From Azolla caroliniana (Eukaryota > Polypodiophyta), in assembly GCA_043228905.1 (NCBI GenBank), contig JBHGNT010000014.1, positions 7,254,001 to 7,318,000 on the forward strand: 64,000 nucleotides of DNA. Direction: 5' to 3'. The translations under genes and the position numbers were made by a program. A model generated the notes under the pieces. It ran no database searches, was not told where the DNA came from, and saw only the letters and a list, made by a program, of their open reading frames with translations. This document shows, in pieces, positions 42,425 through 54,571 of the stretch (position 1 is the stretch's first letter; every line of letters begins with the position of its first letter).

Positions 42425-43858
42425 ATGGAAGAGATGGATACATGTATAAATGCAAGAAAAATACATAGCCAAAGGGAAGAAGGAGAAGATGATGTTATTG
42501 TGAAGAAACAAAAGATTGGAACTATGCACATGTTATGGGTGAAGGTGAGGAGAAGAGGAATGATCATTACTGGGAAGTTATGCATGTAGTTGCCAATGAA
42601 GCTCTCCATGAGATTTTACCAGATGATATAGAGATGGTGGCCAATATAGAAGAGGATGAGATCGTAGAGGTAGAGATGCCACGTAGGGAAATTTTTAAGG
42701 CGTTTTCCATGTTTCATGAGAGAGCATTATTTGCTTCTTTATGGGAAAAATTCCTTTGGTACATTGGGTTGCTCAATGGTTAAATGCAATGGTAGCTAGG
42801 AACAATGTGGAAGATGTGTATAAAGGTCCGCGAGGTTTTTTTGAGGTGGTGTTTCGAACCGAAGAACAACGAGATAGATTATTATCACGTGTGCCAGTCT
42901 TTTATAATAGTAATGTAGTCTGTATTGTCCCTTGGCGGCCGCTAGCTGAATTTCAAGAAATTTTAAAACAAGCGCGTCCAATATGGGTGGAAGTAGAGTG
43001 TAAATTTTCTTTTTTGTGGCCTATAATTCAAGGTGTAATGGAACAATTGGGAAAGGTGATAGTAGCTCCAAATGCCAAAGCATATAATAGACATAAGTTA
43101 TGTATGTTGTGGAATACAACTAAAAAGAGACCTTTGTGGCTAAACATAAAAACTAAGGAGATGAGGTCATTCTATTGGCAACTGCATTGGGGATCATTTG
43201 CCGGTCATTGCTTCCGATGTGGTGGTTTGGGCCATTTCATGGTAGAATGTCCACAAAAACCGGAAGTAGAGGTGACTAATACTTCCCATGGTGATGTGTT
43301 AATTCCAGAGTATGTCACAAAGGACAATGAGGTGTTGAAAACTAAGGAAGCAAATGTCGACAAAGGTAAAGGTGTTGCTATTTTGGAACATAAAGACAAA
43401 TATATTGAAGAAAGAATGCAAGACTTAATAGATGATTATAGGTCTTGGATTAAGGTGGGGCCTCTAAGGTCAATCATCCAAGGCAACAAAAAGAGAAAGT
43501 TCATGAACATCATGGCCAAGAGAGGGGTAGTTCCTCTAAAGATCCTATGGGGGTGTCTTATGCACCTAATTATGATCAATTGAGAAGAAGGTCAAAACCG
43601 TGGCAAAGTTGACTGTATCAACAATCTAATCAAGGGACAAAACCTTTCAAGCTTAGGTTTGATAAGAATGGTAAAATCAATTTACCATTAGACAAACAAA
43701 ATTGGAAAAGAAATAGTTCATGGGGTACAATGATATCCACCGATAGACATCAACCATCTGTGCAAAATGCATTTGCAGTTTTAAGTGATTATTTTAGGGA
43801 TATACCCAAGATATTGGCACAACGGGAACGTGAACAAGCCCACAAACATCCTAATTAG
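42425..43858 (+). pseudogene. LINE L2 ORF1 (zinc-knuckle RNA-binding protein)
   Basis: ATG 42425. Frame changes near 42535, 42745 and 43530 give three open pieces. The middle piece (42741-43583) has a plant LINE ORF1 layout: VVFRTEEQRDRLLSRVPVF, PIWVEVECKFSFLW, and knuckle CFRCGGLGHFMVEC (CX2CX4HX4C, about 43209-43250). The end piece reads NAFAVLSDYFRDIPKILAQR and stops at TAG 43856-43858, six bases before the ORF2 start. It would bind the element's RNA. Confidence 0.7.
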
Positions 43859-43864
43859 TGATTG

Positions 43865-46775
43865 ATGAAAATAGTCACATGGAATGTAAGGGGATTTTTT
43901 TCTTCGTCTAAGCGATATAGTATGTGGAAAATTGTTTTTATTAGTCAATGGGATGTATTATGTGCAGTAGATCATAAGGAGCATGTTAAGTTTGGGTCTT
44001 CTCTTCAGTATAAGCAATATCATGTGTTTTATGCTGGAGTCATTGGAGGGTTGTATTCAAGCATAATGCTTATTGTAAGGGATTGCTTGAAACCAATCGT
44101 GGTTTAAAGAGATGTTCATGGTCGGTTCTTGGTGGTTGAAGTTAATTATGAAGGGAATAAGATTTGGGTGGTAGGTATTTATGCACCAAATGTTGCAGGG
44201 CAATGTATTAATCTTTGGAGAGCTTTACATAATGTTTTACGCCATGGAAGAGCAGGATTTTTATTAGGTGATTTTAACATGTGTTCAGAGGTGGGTCAAT
44301 CTACTTCGATGCATGGCCTCATGGATGCTCCTGAACGAGAGGTTTGGAATTTGTTTATGATGGAGGTCTTAAGGTATGATGCATGGACTTGGATTAATGG
44401 ACATGATGTTGGTTATACATTTCAATCTACACAATATAGATCAACTTGGAGTAGATTGGAATTTACATTATGCATGATGAGACATTTTTTCCATCGCTTA
44501 TGACTATGCAAGTTTATGGGGGGATTGGATTATCAGATCACTTCTCGGTTGTGTTGGACTGCACACATCAAACTATGGATGATTTTAGATTGTTTTTGGG
44601 AAAACAACCATTGCGGTTTACTTTATCTTTTCTTGGACATAATAACTTTAAACATGCTATGGGACAATTGGTGGAAGAGTTAACTAGACAAGTCAATGTT
44701 CATGGTCTTTCGTCATGGGATGTTTGTCTCTCTACTATTCAACGCTTTACACGATATTATGGAATTCATCAAGCATCCATCTGTAAACAAAAGATGAGTT
44801 TAATCAAACAATTTCTAGATAGATTTAATGCATTGTTGGTGAAATGTCCATTTGATGATGTGTTGTTGGATATTCAAGAGACATTGTCACATGCTTTACA
44901 AGTGTTAGAGGTTTGTAGTTATCAACAATCACAGGTGATGGCTATGAAAAATGAAGTACATGATCACAATTGTCATTCACATAAGTTTTTCCACGGGTTG
45001 CATGCATCTCATGCTAGGATGAATGTGGTATGCGTAGAGATTGATGGAACTTTAAATACAAACCCACAAGTGATTATTGATGAGTGTGTTAAGCATTTCA
45101 AGAATCTTTTTGGGCAAGAAGGTAATCTAAATGATGACATAACACAAGTGAGATCAATGTTCTTTAACTCAGTTACAACGACTGGTGGGCAACATGTCAT
45201 GTTGGCCTTGGAGGAGGATATACAAGAGGAGGAGGTCGAATATTTATTATCACATCTCTCAGTTAATAAAAGCCCGGGTTGGGATGGCATTACGAATGAG
45301 TTTTTAAAAGCATTTGTACGACAACTCAAAGGTCCTCTAACAATGGTATTCCAAGAAGTGTGGAGTTTTGGTAAAATGCCTGATTCATGGAGAACAGGCT
45401 TGGTTAAGCTTATACCAAAAGTTGCATCTCCTATGTCTTTTTCTCAATGGAGATAGATATCATTAATGGGTGTGGGTTGTATAAGATTTTTACCAAAGTA
45501 ATTGCAAAAAGACTTCAAAAGGTATTGTCGTATGTGGTTCATCCATTGCATATATGGGTTTATTAAGGGAAGGGATAACTTGCATAATATTTTGAATGTG
45601 CAAATGGCAATGGATTATGCAAAAGCATCCAAACAACAAATTGTAATGATACAACTAGATATCGAGAAGGCATATGATCATGTAAGTTGGTCTTTTATTA
45701 CTCAACTCTTGTCCCATATGGGTTTGGGGGAAATGATGTCTCGCATCCCCTTGTTGGTGGGATTAGGTGCAGTGTCCCATAGTATGTTAAGTGGTGGAGT
45801 AACTAAAGCAATACCATTGGCAAGATCACTTCGACAAGGATGCCCATTGAGTCCATTGTTATTTGCAATTGCTACACACCCAAATTTGGTGAAGATGCAT
45901 GAGTTGGCAACATGTGGGGAAATAGTTGGACTAGCTCTACCATCAGAGAAACAATTGATAGCTCAGGCATTGGCCGATGATTCGTTCTTATTTCTTAAAG
46001 AGGTACCTGATAATATAGCAAAAGCCATGGAGGAACGGTGGAAGATGGTATATTAGAGTCATGTTGGAAAACGATGGCCTTTCGAACATTTATAAATAAG
46101 TTTCATATACCACGTGGATATGGGTACATTTTGGAATCAATATTGGCATTGCCTAGATTAGTTTTCCCGATTCTAGTGTTGGTGGTTGCAGACTCATAGA
46201 AAGATTGGTCGTTGCGTATAGGACAATCAATTTTTGTGGTGAACACTAATGATGTATACCATAAGTTGGTTGAAGATAGAGCTTGGTTAGCAACCAAGGT
46301 TGTAAACACATGGTACATTACTCAACATGCAAAGTGGTGGAGTAGAGTTTTGGATGCAGGATGACAATCTAATCTTCTGTTCCGTGCTAAGGTGTTTCTT
46401 TGGCGTGTGATTGTTGGTGGGTTGCCTTTGGCGATGACTTTAAAACATCGAAATATTTCAAATGGGACATGTTTCTTTTGCACGGTGGTTGAGGAAGATG
46501 CTAGACATAGGTTCATTACATGTCAGGTTGCTAAAGCCATTTGGGTTGTTATATCACAGATTTGGGCATTGATAACAGGCAATATTCTGTCACTGTTTAA
46601 CTGGGTTTTTATTGAGGACGATAAAGGCATGCCTGCACCATCATATAAGGTCGTGTTTGACTACCTTAGGTATTGGAGGGTGTGGTTTAATTGGACCATG
46701 AGAAATGGGTTCTTGTTTGATGGACTTCATGGGGTAACACAACAACTCCGTAGGATGAAAGGGAAATTGATGTGA
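43865..46775 (+). pseudogene. LINE L2 ORF2 (endonuclease, RT, zf-RVT)
   Basis: ATG 43865 (MKIVTWNVRGF). AP-type endonuclease: IWVVGIYAPN, GFLLGDFNM, GIGLSDHF. TAA 44105-44107 interrupts it, and a frame change falls at a six-T run (about 44485). RT: VNKSPGWDGITNEFLKAF, KLIPKV, MIQLDIEKAYDHVSWSF, LRQGCPLSPLLFAI, catalytic ADD in QALADDSFLF. TAG 45454-45456 and two frame changes lie near 45475 and 45555. The C-terminal zf-RVT is at about 46380-46550 (VFLWRVIVGGLPLA, NGTCFFC, RHRFITC). Confidence 0.78.
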
Positions 46776-46982
46776 CAATTTCACAACTATGTTGTTTGGG
46801 GACGTTGTCCTGAGAGGAGATAGAGGTATACCATCTAGTTTTGCAACACTTGAGAGGGTTTCCCATGCATTATCACTACTCATGATGTAGTGAAGATAAC
46901 AAGGGTTGTATTATCATCTTGTTTTAATAACAAAACATTGATTTACGAAAGAGAGAGAGAGAGAGAGACACACACACACACC

Positions 46983-47120
46983 CATCCAACCCAAAAGCCC
47001 TAGCTATCTACTAACCAATGCACAAGAAAAGAAAGAGAGAATAAAATCTAGGGTTAGGGTTTGGGCCAGAGGATGTGTATAAAATGCGAAAGGAGGACGC
47101 ACATGTTCTCGTCGATGTCA
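46983..47120 (+). promoter_or_regulatory. Promoter-like block: telo-box, site II and TATA
   Basis: TTAGGGTTT (47054-47062, complement of the telo-box AAACCCTAA) overlaps TGGGCC (47062-47067, a site II element). TATAAAA follows at 47078-47084. Telo-box plus site II pairs are known from promoters of plant ribosomal-protein and cell-cycle genes. The block lies just outside the LINE tail. It is the only promoter-like sequence here not tied to an LTR. No downstream gene was identified. Confidence 0.4.
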
Positions 47121-47150
47121 TTCTTCCTAAGCTAGGAGAGATATGTGTCT

Positions 47151-47159
<9 letters not shown>

Positions 47160-47198
<39 letters not shown>
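47160..47198 (+). repeat. CT microsatellite
   Basis: A pure TC dinucleotide run about 75 bp downstream of the TATA motif, in the position of a CT-rich 5' leader. Confidence 0.85.
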
Positions 47199-47201
<3 letters not shown>

Positions 47202-47338
47202 CGTAGGACGAAAGCGGAAGATCATTTACCCATCACTCAATCCTCGCATTTTTTTGTGCCTTTATGTCTTTCTGTCACTATTTGGTTTCTAATTTTGCTT
47301 CTCTGAGGTGTTGCCGCTGAAGGTTCAGAGATGTATCT

Positions 47339-47393
47339 ATGGATATAGCTTTGAAGTTTCTTCTGTGGTGTCAAGGGAAGCATAGATTAAACG
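47339..47393 (+). other. Candidate first coding exon of an unknown host gene
   Basis: ATG at 47339 opens MDIALKFLLWCQGKHRLN (18 codons), followed at 47394 by GTAGGT, a good plant splice donor. It lies 255 nt downstream of the TATA motif. I recognise no family, and no second exon was found, so this is weak. Confidence 0.2.
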
Positions 47394-47399
47394 GTAGGT

Positions 47400-49684
47400 A
47401 TTCTACCCCAGTATTTAACAGATGTAGCCCTTGTTTGCTGTGGGCTTACGTTTACCTGTCTCCTGGAACATCTGAGTTGGAATGATTTGTACCACTCTAT
47501 TGCTTTCCTATGTATGTTTGTTTGCGTCTTCATCATCATCATCTTGCTGCCGTATTTAAGTTCAGTATGTCTGTTCTTAGTACTACCTCTCTCTGTTCAT
47601 TGTAGGAAACGCTACTTTTGTATTCTGTATTCTGTTGTGCGTATTGAAAATCTTTGTTCATTGTGAACTTCTGGGTCTAAGTGCCTGCTATTTCCATAGC
47701 CAGCTGTTGGAATAATCCGTCTACCTATACGAAATAGGCCAATGTTTGAACAAGTGATGCCCTCCCCAACGCCTCTTTGAAAGTCAATTTGTAGCTCAAA
47801 GATCGTAACATGCCTCACTTACAAGCTCTTAAATGTAGACATGTCGGATCCGATATACTCAATTATGGCCGAAAACTCAAATCCATAGTAATGTATCTCC
47901 TTTAAGAATTTATAAGATTAAAGGAATTTTAATCTTATATTATAAATCTAAACGTTGAACATCTGGTCATTTAGAGCAAAATAGTTTGCAGGCGGACCTT
48001 TGAAACGCTTGTAACCCTAGATGTGTAGTGTCTTAGCATTAAATAGCACATAAAACCTTTGAGGCATTGTTCGACAGTAGCGCACTCCCTTGCGAAGCTG
48101 AAACACGAATGTATAAAGAATAATTTCTGATAGCATGATTTATGGAAAGGTTCGAAGACGATAAACGTAGGGTATACACTGCGTTCTAATGCATGCGGGC
48201 GTACCACATCGGAAGCTGTAGAACATTTTCGAAGTTTAATATCATAAATTATAACTGGATGAGACTCTAGCTTTCAGATATCCTAGTTATCCGACAGACT
48301 CGCATGTTCCCTCTTTCCATATTGTTTTTAAGCGTTGTCACGATACTTATATATTCGCAAGCTATACTATAAATGTTGGAAATTTTAGATTTGGGAAATA
48401 GCTGTATAAATTTTGGAGTTTAAGATATATATACCTGGCATTGAAAACTTGCTCATTGAAAACCTGCCCTTCGATGTATGACATGAGCTGACAAATGGTT
48501 GCCCTAACACTTAAGAGTATTGTAGGTGTCGTTTGCCATATATTCATCTATATAGTATTCACGGAACTTCTATTGTATTTATGTCACACTTGCTTGTACA
48601 CCATTTTTACCTCGGTTGGCTATCTTCTGGACATCTCATATTTATAGACCTTGTGGTGTGAGGTCATCTCCTTTCAAATAAACTTGTCTAATTTCTCGAG
48701 GACCATTTGTATAGCAAGTGTTGGCATGTATTTGTTTAGGCCATTGACATCCATCCATTGTCGTTTAGATGGGACTTTCTTTCGTGAACATTTCACATGA
48801 GGGTTGTGTACGAGAACAGCTCGTTATCAAAATGGAGAGAGATAAGCACAGACAAGAGATAGAGATGTGTTGCCGGTCAAAAATCAAAGCAAGATCTGTA
48901 CACGATTTATCATGTGGAGAACTCAATAGAGTACGGTTCGGAAAGCAAGAGGCTGTGCAGCATATAATATTTTATTACAATTGCAATCGTTAATCACAAA
49001 GATGACATTTATTTCGTCCAAACTGTCAATCCAGTCCTTCACATTAATTTCGAGAAACAAGTGGCTTTGTAGATGAGATGGTTTGGTTTGTCGATTACTC
49101 TTGATTTATTTATTTGATCGATTGACTAACGCCTCAGTAGTTCCCTCCCCTCTTTACATTGGTGCAGACATCCATTTGGTGTTCATGCATTACATCTAAT
49201 GCTTGAGAGCTGTTTTGCTCATCCGAGTTCCCATATATGAAAATAGATTTAAGATATGTGCACTATGATGAGACATTACTTCAATTGCTTATATTCATTG
49301 TTTATAAGTACTTTGTAATTGATATGTTATTTGAGTTTGTTTTTATATCATAAAGCAATTGCTTTGCAATGCCTAGTCTTTTAATTCTTACTCTCCTTAA
49401 GCCTAGGTCTAACAATATAGGATTACAAAATGTTCACTATGGATGATGTTTGTATGCACTAACAAAATCCTCTATGTTGCAAACTGCCTAGCTAACTTAT
49501 TTTTGCTAGTTCTTGACCTACCCTCTTTGTGAGCTCGCCAATTAGCATGTTCATGTCAGTTCTTAATTGGCCCTCGCTACTAGCTAGCTCTTTGTTTGTG
49601 ATTGCTAACTGTTGTACACGGACCCTTGTTTTTAACTCTCATGCTTGTACATTCCTAGAGCTTTATTAATGACCAATAAGAACT
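47400..49684. other. Unique AT-rich stretch without recognisable features
   Basis: About 2.3 kb in which I find no LTR, LINE, domain motif or long frame on either strand. Short frames (for example 48769-48993) have no recognisable content. It could be intron or intergenic sequence of the host gene suggested by the upstream promoter-like block. Confidence 0.5.
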
Positions 49685-49930
49685 GGTTCTCTAATGAAGT
49701 GATAATGCATTTCAATGTGCGTTGTGTGCACATGAAACATAGGGTTCGTTGCAAGTTGAATGTTCATGTTGCAATATAACATTGTATGCTTTTATCCCTG
49801 ATAAAGTAGAAGACACTTTAGCCAAATGAAGTCACAAGTAGCTATTGTTGCTCATTTGTATTTTGTTTGTGTGTTGGTTGCTTCCTTTGCTCCACGTTAT
49901 TGCTTTACTAGAATTTATGGTTTACATTTT
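49685..49930 (-). pseudogene. Copia relic: RNase H fragment
   Basis: The plus strand AATGAAGTGATAATGCATTT and what follows match, with decay, the minus-strand copia RNase H end at 13824-13880 (TKHIEVHYHF). Upstream residues are no longer readable. Only the fragment is left. Confidence 0.5.
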
Positions 49931-49934
49931 AGTG

Positions 49935-50065
49935 TGTCTTTATTTGAGATCACATTCTAATAATCCCTAAAATTGCGAATTACATGAAGCGTTTTGCATA
50001 GCTACTTAGTTATGTCAAGGACACAACTAATTATTGTCTTTCCCATGTTTTCACTCAATCGTGAG
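49935..50065. repeat. Diverged repeat, copy 1
   Basis: Matches 54880-55015 with gaps: TTTATTTGAGATCAC, TAATCCCTA, GCATAGCTA and CAAGGACACAACTA occur in the same order. The two copies bracket the copia gag and the Tat-like relic, so they may be LTR remains. Confidence 0.5.
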
Positions 50066-50507
50066 GTAGATCAATCTTGTCAAATATTGGTGCATAACAG
50101 GCGCATTTACACTATCCCATTTTGACAGATTAGATTTACGACAATTATTCAAATATGTCAAAGGGGTGCTACCCTAGCTCCGTTTGTATATAACTGGTTG
50201 TGTAACCTAGTTCAAAATGTGCTTGTTATCACTATTTGAATAATACAATTTGTATGTTGTGTGGTGATCTTAAGTTCACTCTATCTCTCTTAGTTTCTTT
50301 GTTCAATCTACTTGATCTTGCCAAGTTGTCTACTAAGTAACCCAAATGAATTGTATTACTATTACTAATTATAAGATTGATGAGTCAGCGAAGTCTCAAG
50401 TCAATTGTTCCAAGGGAACCACAATGAAGTTTAATATGACTCTTGGTGTTCTTAATCATATAATGTTGTTTTGTATGCTACATCCTTGATGATTGACACC
50501 AACATCT

Positions 50508-51380
50508 AGTATTAGAGCACAAGGTTCGTTTCGCTACTAGTCGTCATCAGTTCCATCACTAAAACTTTAGTTTTGATCCTTGAATAACTCAAGATCTCTG
50601 ATATACATTGAACAAGGAAGCTTTTGTTAAGATTTCAGTCCGACTAAAATCTCATGATTTGACAACTTCATCGAACTTAATCGAAGAGTCAACTCTTTGA
50701 TTTACACTCTACTCGACTAGACCACACTACGAGTATGCTAGTAGGCTGTACCCATTGTTCTTGGTTGGTAGTCAGTCAGAGTGGAATCTTGAATCAGATG
50801 ACACCATCCGTGCTCTACTCAGCTAAGCGACATTCGGGAAGACCAATTGACTATCGCTCTACTCACTGTAGTCACTCCGTGCAAGATTGACGTCGAGATT
50901 GGAAATTAACCTAGCATTCAAAATTAAATCAGCAAACCAATTGACGTTATTCGTGCTCAACTTGGTTAGGCATCACAAATGGATAGACTAGTCGGCTCTA
51001 CTCCACATCTTGCCGAAATCACATCGAGATGAATTGGCTAAACTACTGACTAAGTTTGTGTCCGACTCGACTAGATCAAATTCGGGTGGACCAACTAGTT
51101 GCACCCTCCTACCGATTGTAGCCACCTTTGGACAAAACTTTTCGATCAATCAGCTCAAGCCTAGAATGACATCCACATCCGGATCATCAGAGATGAGTCT
51201 CAAGAAGTTTGACGGATCGAACTTCAATTTATGGAAGGAGCAGATGCAAGACTACCTGATTGTGAAGGGTGAGATTGATCCAATTGAAACTGAAAATGCT
51301 CTAGATGGATACAAGCTGAATGAGTGGATGAAGCTAGATCGAATTGTTTGCGCCACCATTCAGATGCACCTATTTGAGTT
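50508..51380 (+). pseudogene. Copia relic: leader and gag fragment
   Basis: A decayed primer-site-like string (TAGTATTAGAGCA, 50508-50520) precedes a gag frame whose readable part is 51180-51380: KKFDGSNFNLWKEQMQDYL, YKLNEWMKLDRIVCATIQMHL. This is the N-terminal copia gag domain. The frame breaks at 51381 with the insertion of Tat-like element G. A gag-like continuation (YETTFELWKTLL) is readable at 54597-54640. Confidence 0.6.
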
Positions 51381-51897
51381 TGTAGCCGATCATATTACTA
51401 GAGTCGGAGTCGGAGTCGGGTCAGACAAGTATGAAAAGACAAGGTGAATAGTGTATTTTTATTAAATAGAAAATAGATTAGAAATAGAAGTGTTAGTTAG
51501 CTCAGTAGGATCTTGCCAAACAGACAAGTGTATGTTCTTGGAAAAGACTCTCAGATCACCTATTTGTATTAACATTGTATTAACATCATTCTATTTTGAT
51601 TAATGTAAGTTTTGGTAGTTAGTGTATCTGCTGTCTCGACTACTCTGTATAATTCCTTATTTATGGTATGTTCGGATTCGTTCTCTACTATACGTACATT
51701 ATATCTAATAGTCGATCAAGGTCTTACTCTGAATTACAATAATCAGATCTGTGTATACGGTTTTGAGTAAGCACATTCTACCGTTGACAAAAACACCATC
51801 CCTCCAACCACAATCATCTTGATAGAATGGTTCAATTATAGAACGTTCGATCCATTATGTCTGTTGGTTACATCAGTAGGCTATCGGCAGGGTAACA
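51381..51897 (+). repeat. 5' LTR of relic G
   Basis: Begins TGTAGCC and ends GGTAACA. Shared stretches with 54045 on include AAATAGAAAATAGA, AGATCACCTAT and TCTTGATAGAACGGTTC-like strings. Confidence 0.65.
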
Positions 51898-52219
51898 CAA
51901 TATTTTGGCACACCCGGTTACATCTGTTATAAACGGAGAACAAGGAGGATGGATGTCGCCCAGTCGACATAATCCAGATCAGCATGCCAAGAGCTGAAGA
52001 CCTTGCACGAGATTCGAGAGCCGACATGCAAAAGAGGGTGAGTTGAATAGTTTGGAAGTTGTCGAGCCAATCCAGCAGGAAGCTGACGGGGAGTTGAGTG
52101 AACTTCCTCGGTTACATTTCAACAATTTGGAGGTTACTGAACAGGTCCAGCAGGAACCCGAAGGGGAATTAAGAGAAATTCCGTATTAGATACTGATAGT
52201 AGTTTTGACGAAGAACATT

Positions 52220-52670
52220 TCGACCAATAACAGGAAGATACAATGCCGTATCCTTATCCCAAGTATAATGATGAGGATGACGCGGAAGCGCATGTACGTG
52301 CTTTCCTTATGACATGGCAGGCCAACCATGTATCTTAACGATTGTCATAGGCCGATGCTGACAAGTCTAAAAATCACAAAATTCGGATTGTCACTTGGTG
52401 GACAATAACTAATTAGTATTCTTTGCATCAAGAGGGCGAGTTTGGGTCTTTTAAATACTTAATACCAAATTTATCAGATTATTTCATTGACAAGTTCCAC
52501 AACGGGAACTTATGAGTCAATTTTATGCGATCTCTGAAGAAGCCCATGAGACCGTTCCACAATTTATTATTCGGTTTCAAAATCTCAAGAGACAGTTGGC
52601 AAGGAAACCTCTGGAAGATGATGTCAAAGAAACTTTCTTGTTGGCATTAAGAGAGCAGAGCCTACACACA
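52220..52670 (+). pseudogene. Relic G gag fragment
   Basis: PKYNDEDDAEAHVRAFLMTW is close to SKYRDDPDAEAHVHAFEQTW of F. Later PQFIIRFQNLKRQLARKP and FLLALREQSLHTH match PQFVIRFQRMHSQLARAP and FLNALREPLRTM. Stops and frame changes are frequent. Confidence 0.7.
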
Positions 52671-52674
52671 CATT

Positions 52675-53165
52675 TAATAAATCAATAATAAATAAACCTA
52701 GGGCCTAATGGCATTGGGTGCTTATAGAGGGGTGCAAGTAAAATTTGAACCTTGCACCTTTAGCAATTAGCTTACCACTCAAGCTACTACTAAGTGCTTT
52801 AGATTTTGTATATTTCCTTGTCATATTCAATATTCCATAGGAAACAAACGTACAAAATCGTGTGCACAAAACCATGGTTTTAGCCCATGGTTTTGTGCAT
52901 GTCACAAGCATGGAGACACCTATAAAAGCCTCTAGTTCGGCTTGTGTAAAGGGGACAGAATATGTGATATCATTATCATCACCATCAATATAATCTTCTT
53001 CTTAATATTCTTCTTGAAATCTATCTTCTTCTTGAGTCTAAAAATCTTTGTTCTTTTCAAATGGGACATTGGTTTCCTCGATTGTAACATCCACATCATT
53101 GTCTTTTCGACAAATTTGCAAACGTCCTCCCTGGTCCGTGGCCCCGGTGGTCCCGCTCGTACTAG
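52675..53165 (+). repeat. LTR fragment related to gypsy D, with a strong hairpin
   Basis: Contains a tRNA-like unit (minus; B-box GGTTCAAAT, complement of about 52747-52755), a long inverted repeat (52862-52899, 15-bp arms around CACAAAACCATGG) and TATAAAAG (52921-52928). It ends with CCCCGGTGGTCCCGC, like CCCCGGTGGTTCCGC near the end of the D LTR. The left end is missing or unrecognisable. Confidence 0.45.
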
Positions 53166-53177
53166 TTGAAAAGGTGG

Positions 53178-53996
53178 AAATGAACACAAAATATGAGGAA
53201 TTGGCTAAGAAGTATGAGGAAAAGCGGTTTGTGCTATTGGTGGCCGAAGCCAAACTCTATAGTCTCAACGAATTGATACAAAATCATGTCGACAATTTAC
53301 AGAAGGAAATAGATGTTCTGAAGTACCAACACACTATGGGAAAGGGGATGGTAAGATGCATTCTATCAAGACACAAGCAGAAAATGAAGCAAATGATTAC
53401 CGAATCTCTCAATGAAGGCTGGAAAATGTGGTCAAAGGAAGTTGCCAAATTACAATTGCTAAGGGCCGGTCACGAAAGCCAGAAAAAACAAGGCCAAGGG
53501 TACTTCAAGATGGATGAGGAAGCCATCAGAACTGTGCAACAAGAGCTATATCCAATGATATATTTGAGCTAGCAACAAGCCACCAAGAAGAAATCACTAA
53601 GTTGCCGTAGGAACTCGACGACCAATAGATAGCAATCGTGGTGGAACTTGATGCTTATGAAAAAGAGTGCCGCCAACAAGAACGTGAAGAGGATGACAAG
53701 GATGTTGACGATGTAGGTCTGGATGATTCGGGGAACACGATACCACTCATCCCACACGATCAACAAGGAACGGACCAAGAGGAAGTTGAAGCAAGGCCAC
53801 AATCAGAGCCGGAGGAGGAATAAAATGAAAAGGAAACATCGCAAGCCAATGTAGTAGAACACGAAGACCAGGGGCCGACACTGCTAGATATTCTAATAGA
53901 TGATGAAAACGACGATGAAGAAGAGGAACTTGTCGAAGATGACATGCACAATGACATACAGGAAACCAACCCTGAGGATGTTGAGGAAAACGTTTG
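53178..53996 (+). pseudogene. Relic G additional ORF, C-terminal part (coiled coil)
   Basis: EMNTKYEELAKKYEEKRFVL starts a coiled coil. WKMWSKEVAKLQLLRAGHES, QGQGYFKMDEEAIRTVQQEL and, after a stop at about 53570, VELDAYEKECRQQERE align with WWTKWATNAAELQMLRADVE, DDCYMLTSEDFTGIRDEL and IQFESYERSRIREE in F. An acidic end (DDENDDEEEELVEDD) follows, stopping at about 53996. The shared block shows that the additional ORF is a conserved part of the family. Confidence 0.65.
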
Positions 53997-54019
53997 AAGG
54001 GTGTGGGTCCACCGTGCAA

Positions 54020-54044
54020 GGCATTGTCCCACAGGCGTGCCATG
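54020..54044 (+). other. Junction hairpin of relic G
   Basis: GGCAT (54020-54024), 12-nt loop TGTCCCACAGGC and GTGCC (54037-54041), then ATG and the LTR start at 54045. The U in the first arm pairs with G, so the stem is kept as wobble. Confidence 0.65.
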
Positions 54045-54571
54045 TGTGGCCAGTCGGATAACCAGAGTCGGAGTTGGAGTCGGATCGGACAAGTAATATG
54101 AAAAGACAATTGGAATAGTGTATTTGTATTAAATAGAAAATAGAGTAATTAGAAATAGAAGAGTTAGTTCGTTGTAGGATCTTGTTGAACAAGCAAGTGT
54201 ATGTTCTTGGAAAAGACTCTCAGATCACCTATAAAATAGGATCGAGAGCATTGTATCAACATCGTTCTATTTTGATTAATATAAGCTTTGGTAGTTAGTG
54301 TATCTGATGTGTCGACTACTCTATATAACTCCTTATTTATGGTATGTTCGGATTCATTCTCTGCTATACATATATTATATCAAATAGTCGATCAAGTTCC
54401 TACTATGAATTCCAGTAATCAGATATGTGTTTACGGTTTTGAGTAAGTGCATTCTACAGTTGGCAAAAACGCCATCCCTCCAACCACAATCATCTTGATA
54501 GAACGGTTCGGTTATAGAACGTTCGACCCATTGTGTCTATCAATTACATTAATAGGCTGTCGGCAAATACG
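54045..54571 (+). repeat. 3' LTR of relic G
   Basis: Begins TGTGGCC. Collinear with 51381-51897 with many differences; the right end is not sharply defined. Confidence 0.6.

Larger units (their letters stand above)
42257..46982 (+). mobile_element. LINE L2, near full length, decayed
   Basis: The 5' leader (42257-42424) is followed by ORF1 (42425-43858), ORF2 (43865 to about 46775), a short 3' region and a GA/CA repeat tail (46951-46982). Domains are those of plant L1-type LINEs. It lies head to tail behind L1a and is about 4.7 kb. Part of the RT thumb (the LGYPI block kept in L1a) seems deleted near 46050-46100. No clear target duplication was found. Confidence 0.75.
51381..54571 (+). mobile_element. 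Tat-like gypsy relic G (pol deleted)
   Basis: The LTRs 51381-51897 and 54045 to about 54571 are diverged but collinear. After the 5' LTR comes TTTTGGCAC, a degenerate form of the F primer site. A gag remnant, an older LTR fragment, the C-terminal part of the additional ORF and the junction hairpin follow. Protease, RT, RNase H and integrase are absent. No target duplication is convincing. The closest relative in the window is F. Confidence 0.7.

Noticed and set aside
48769-48993. Possible host coding sequence of 74 codons
   Set aside because: No recognisable motif and no supporting splice or promoter context; its length is expected by chance.
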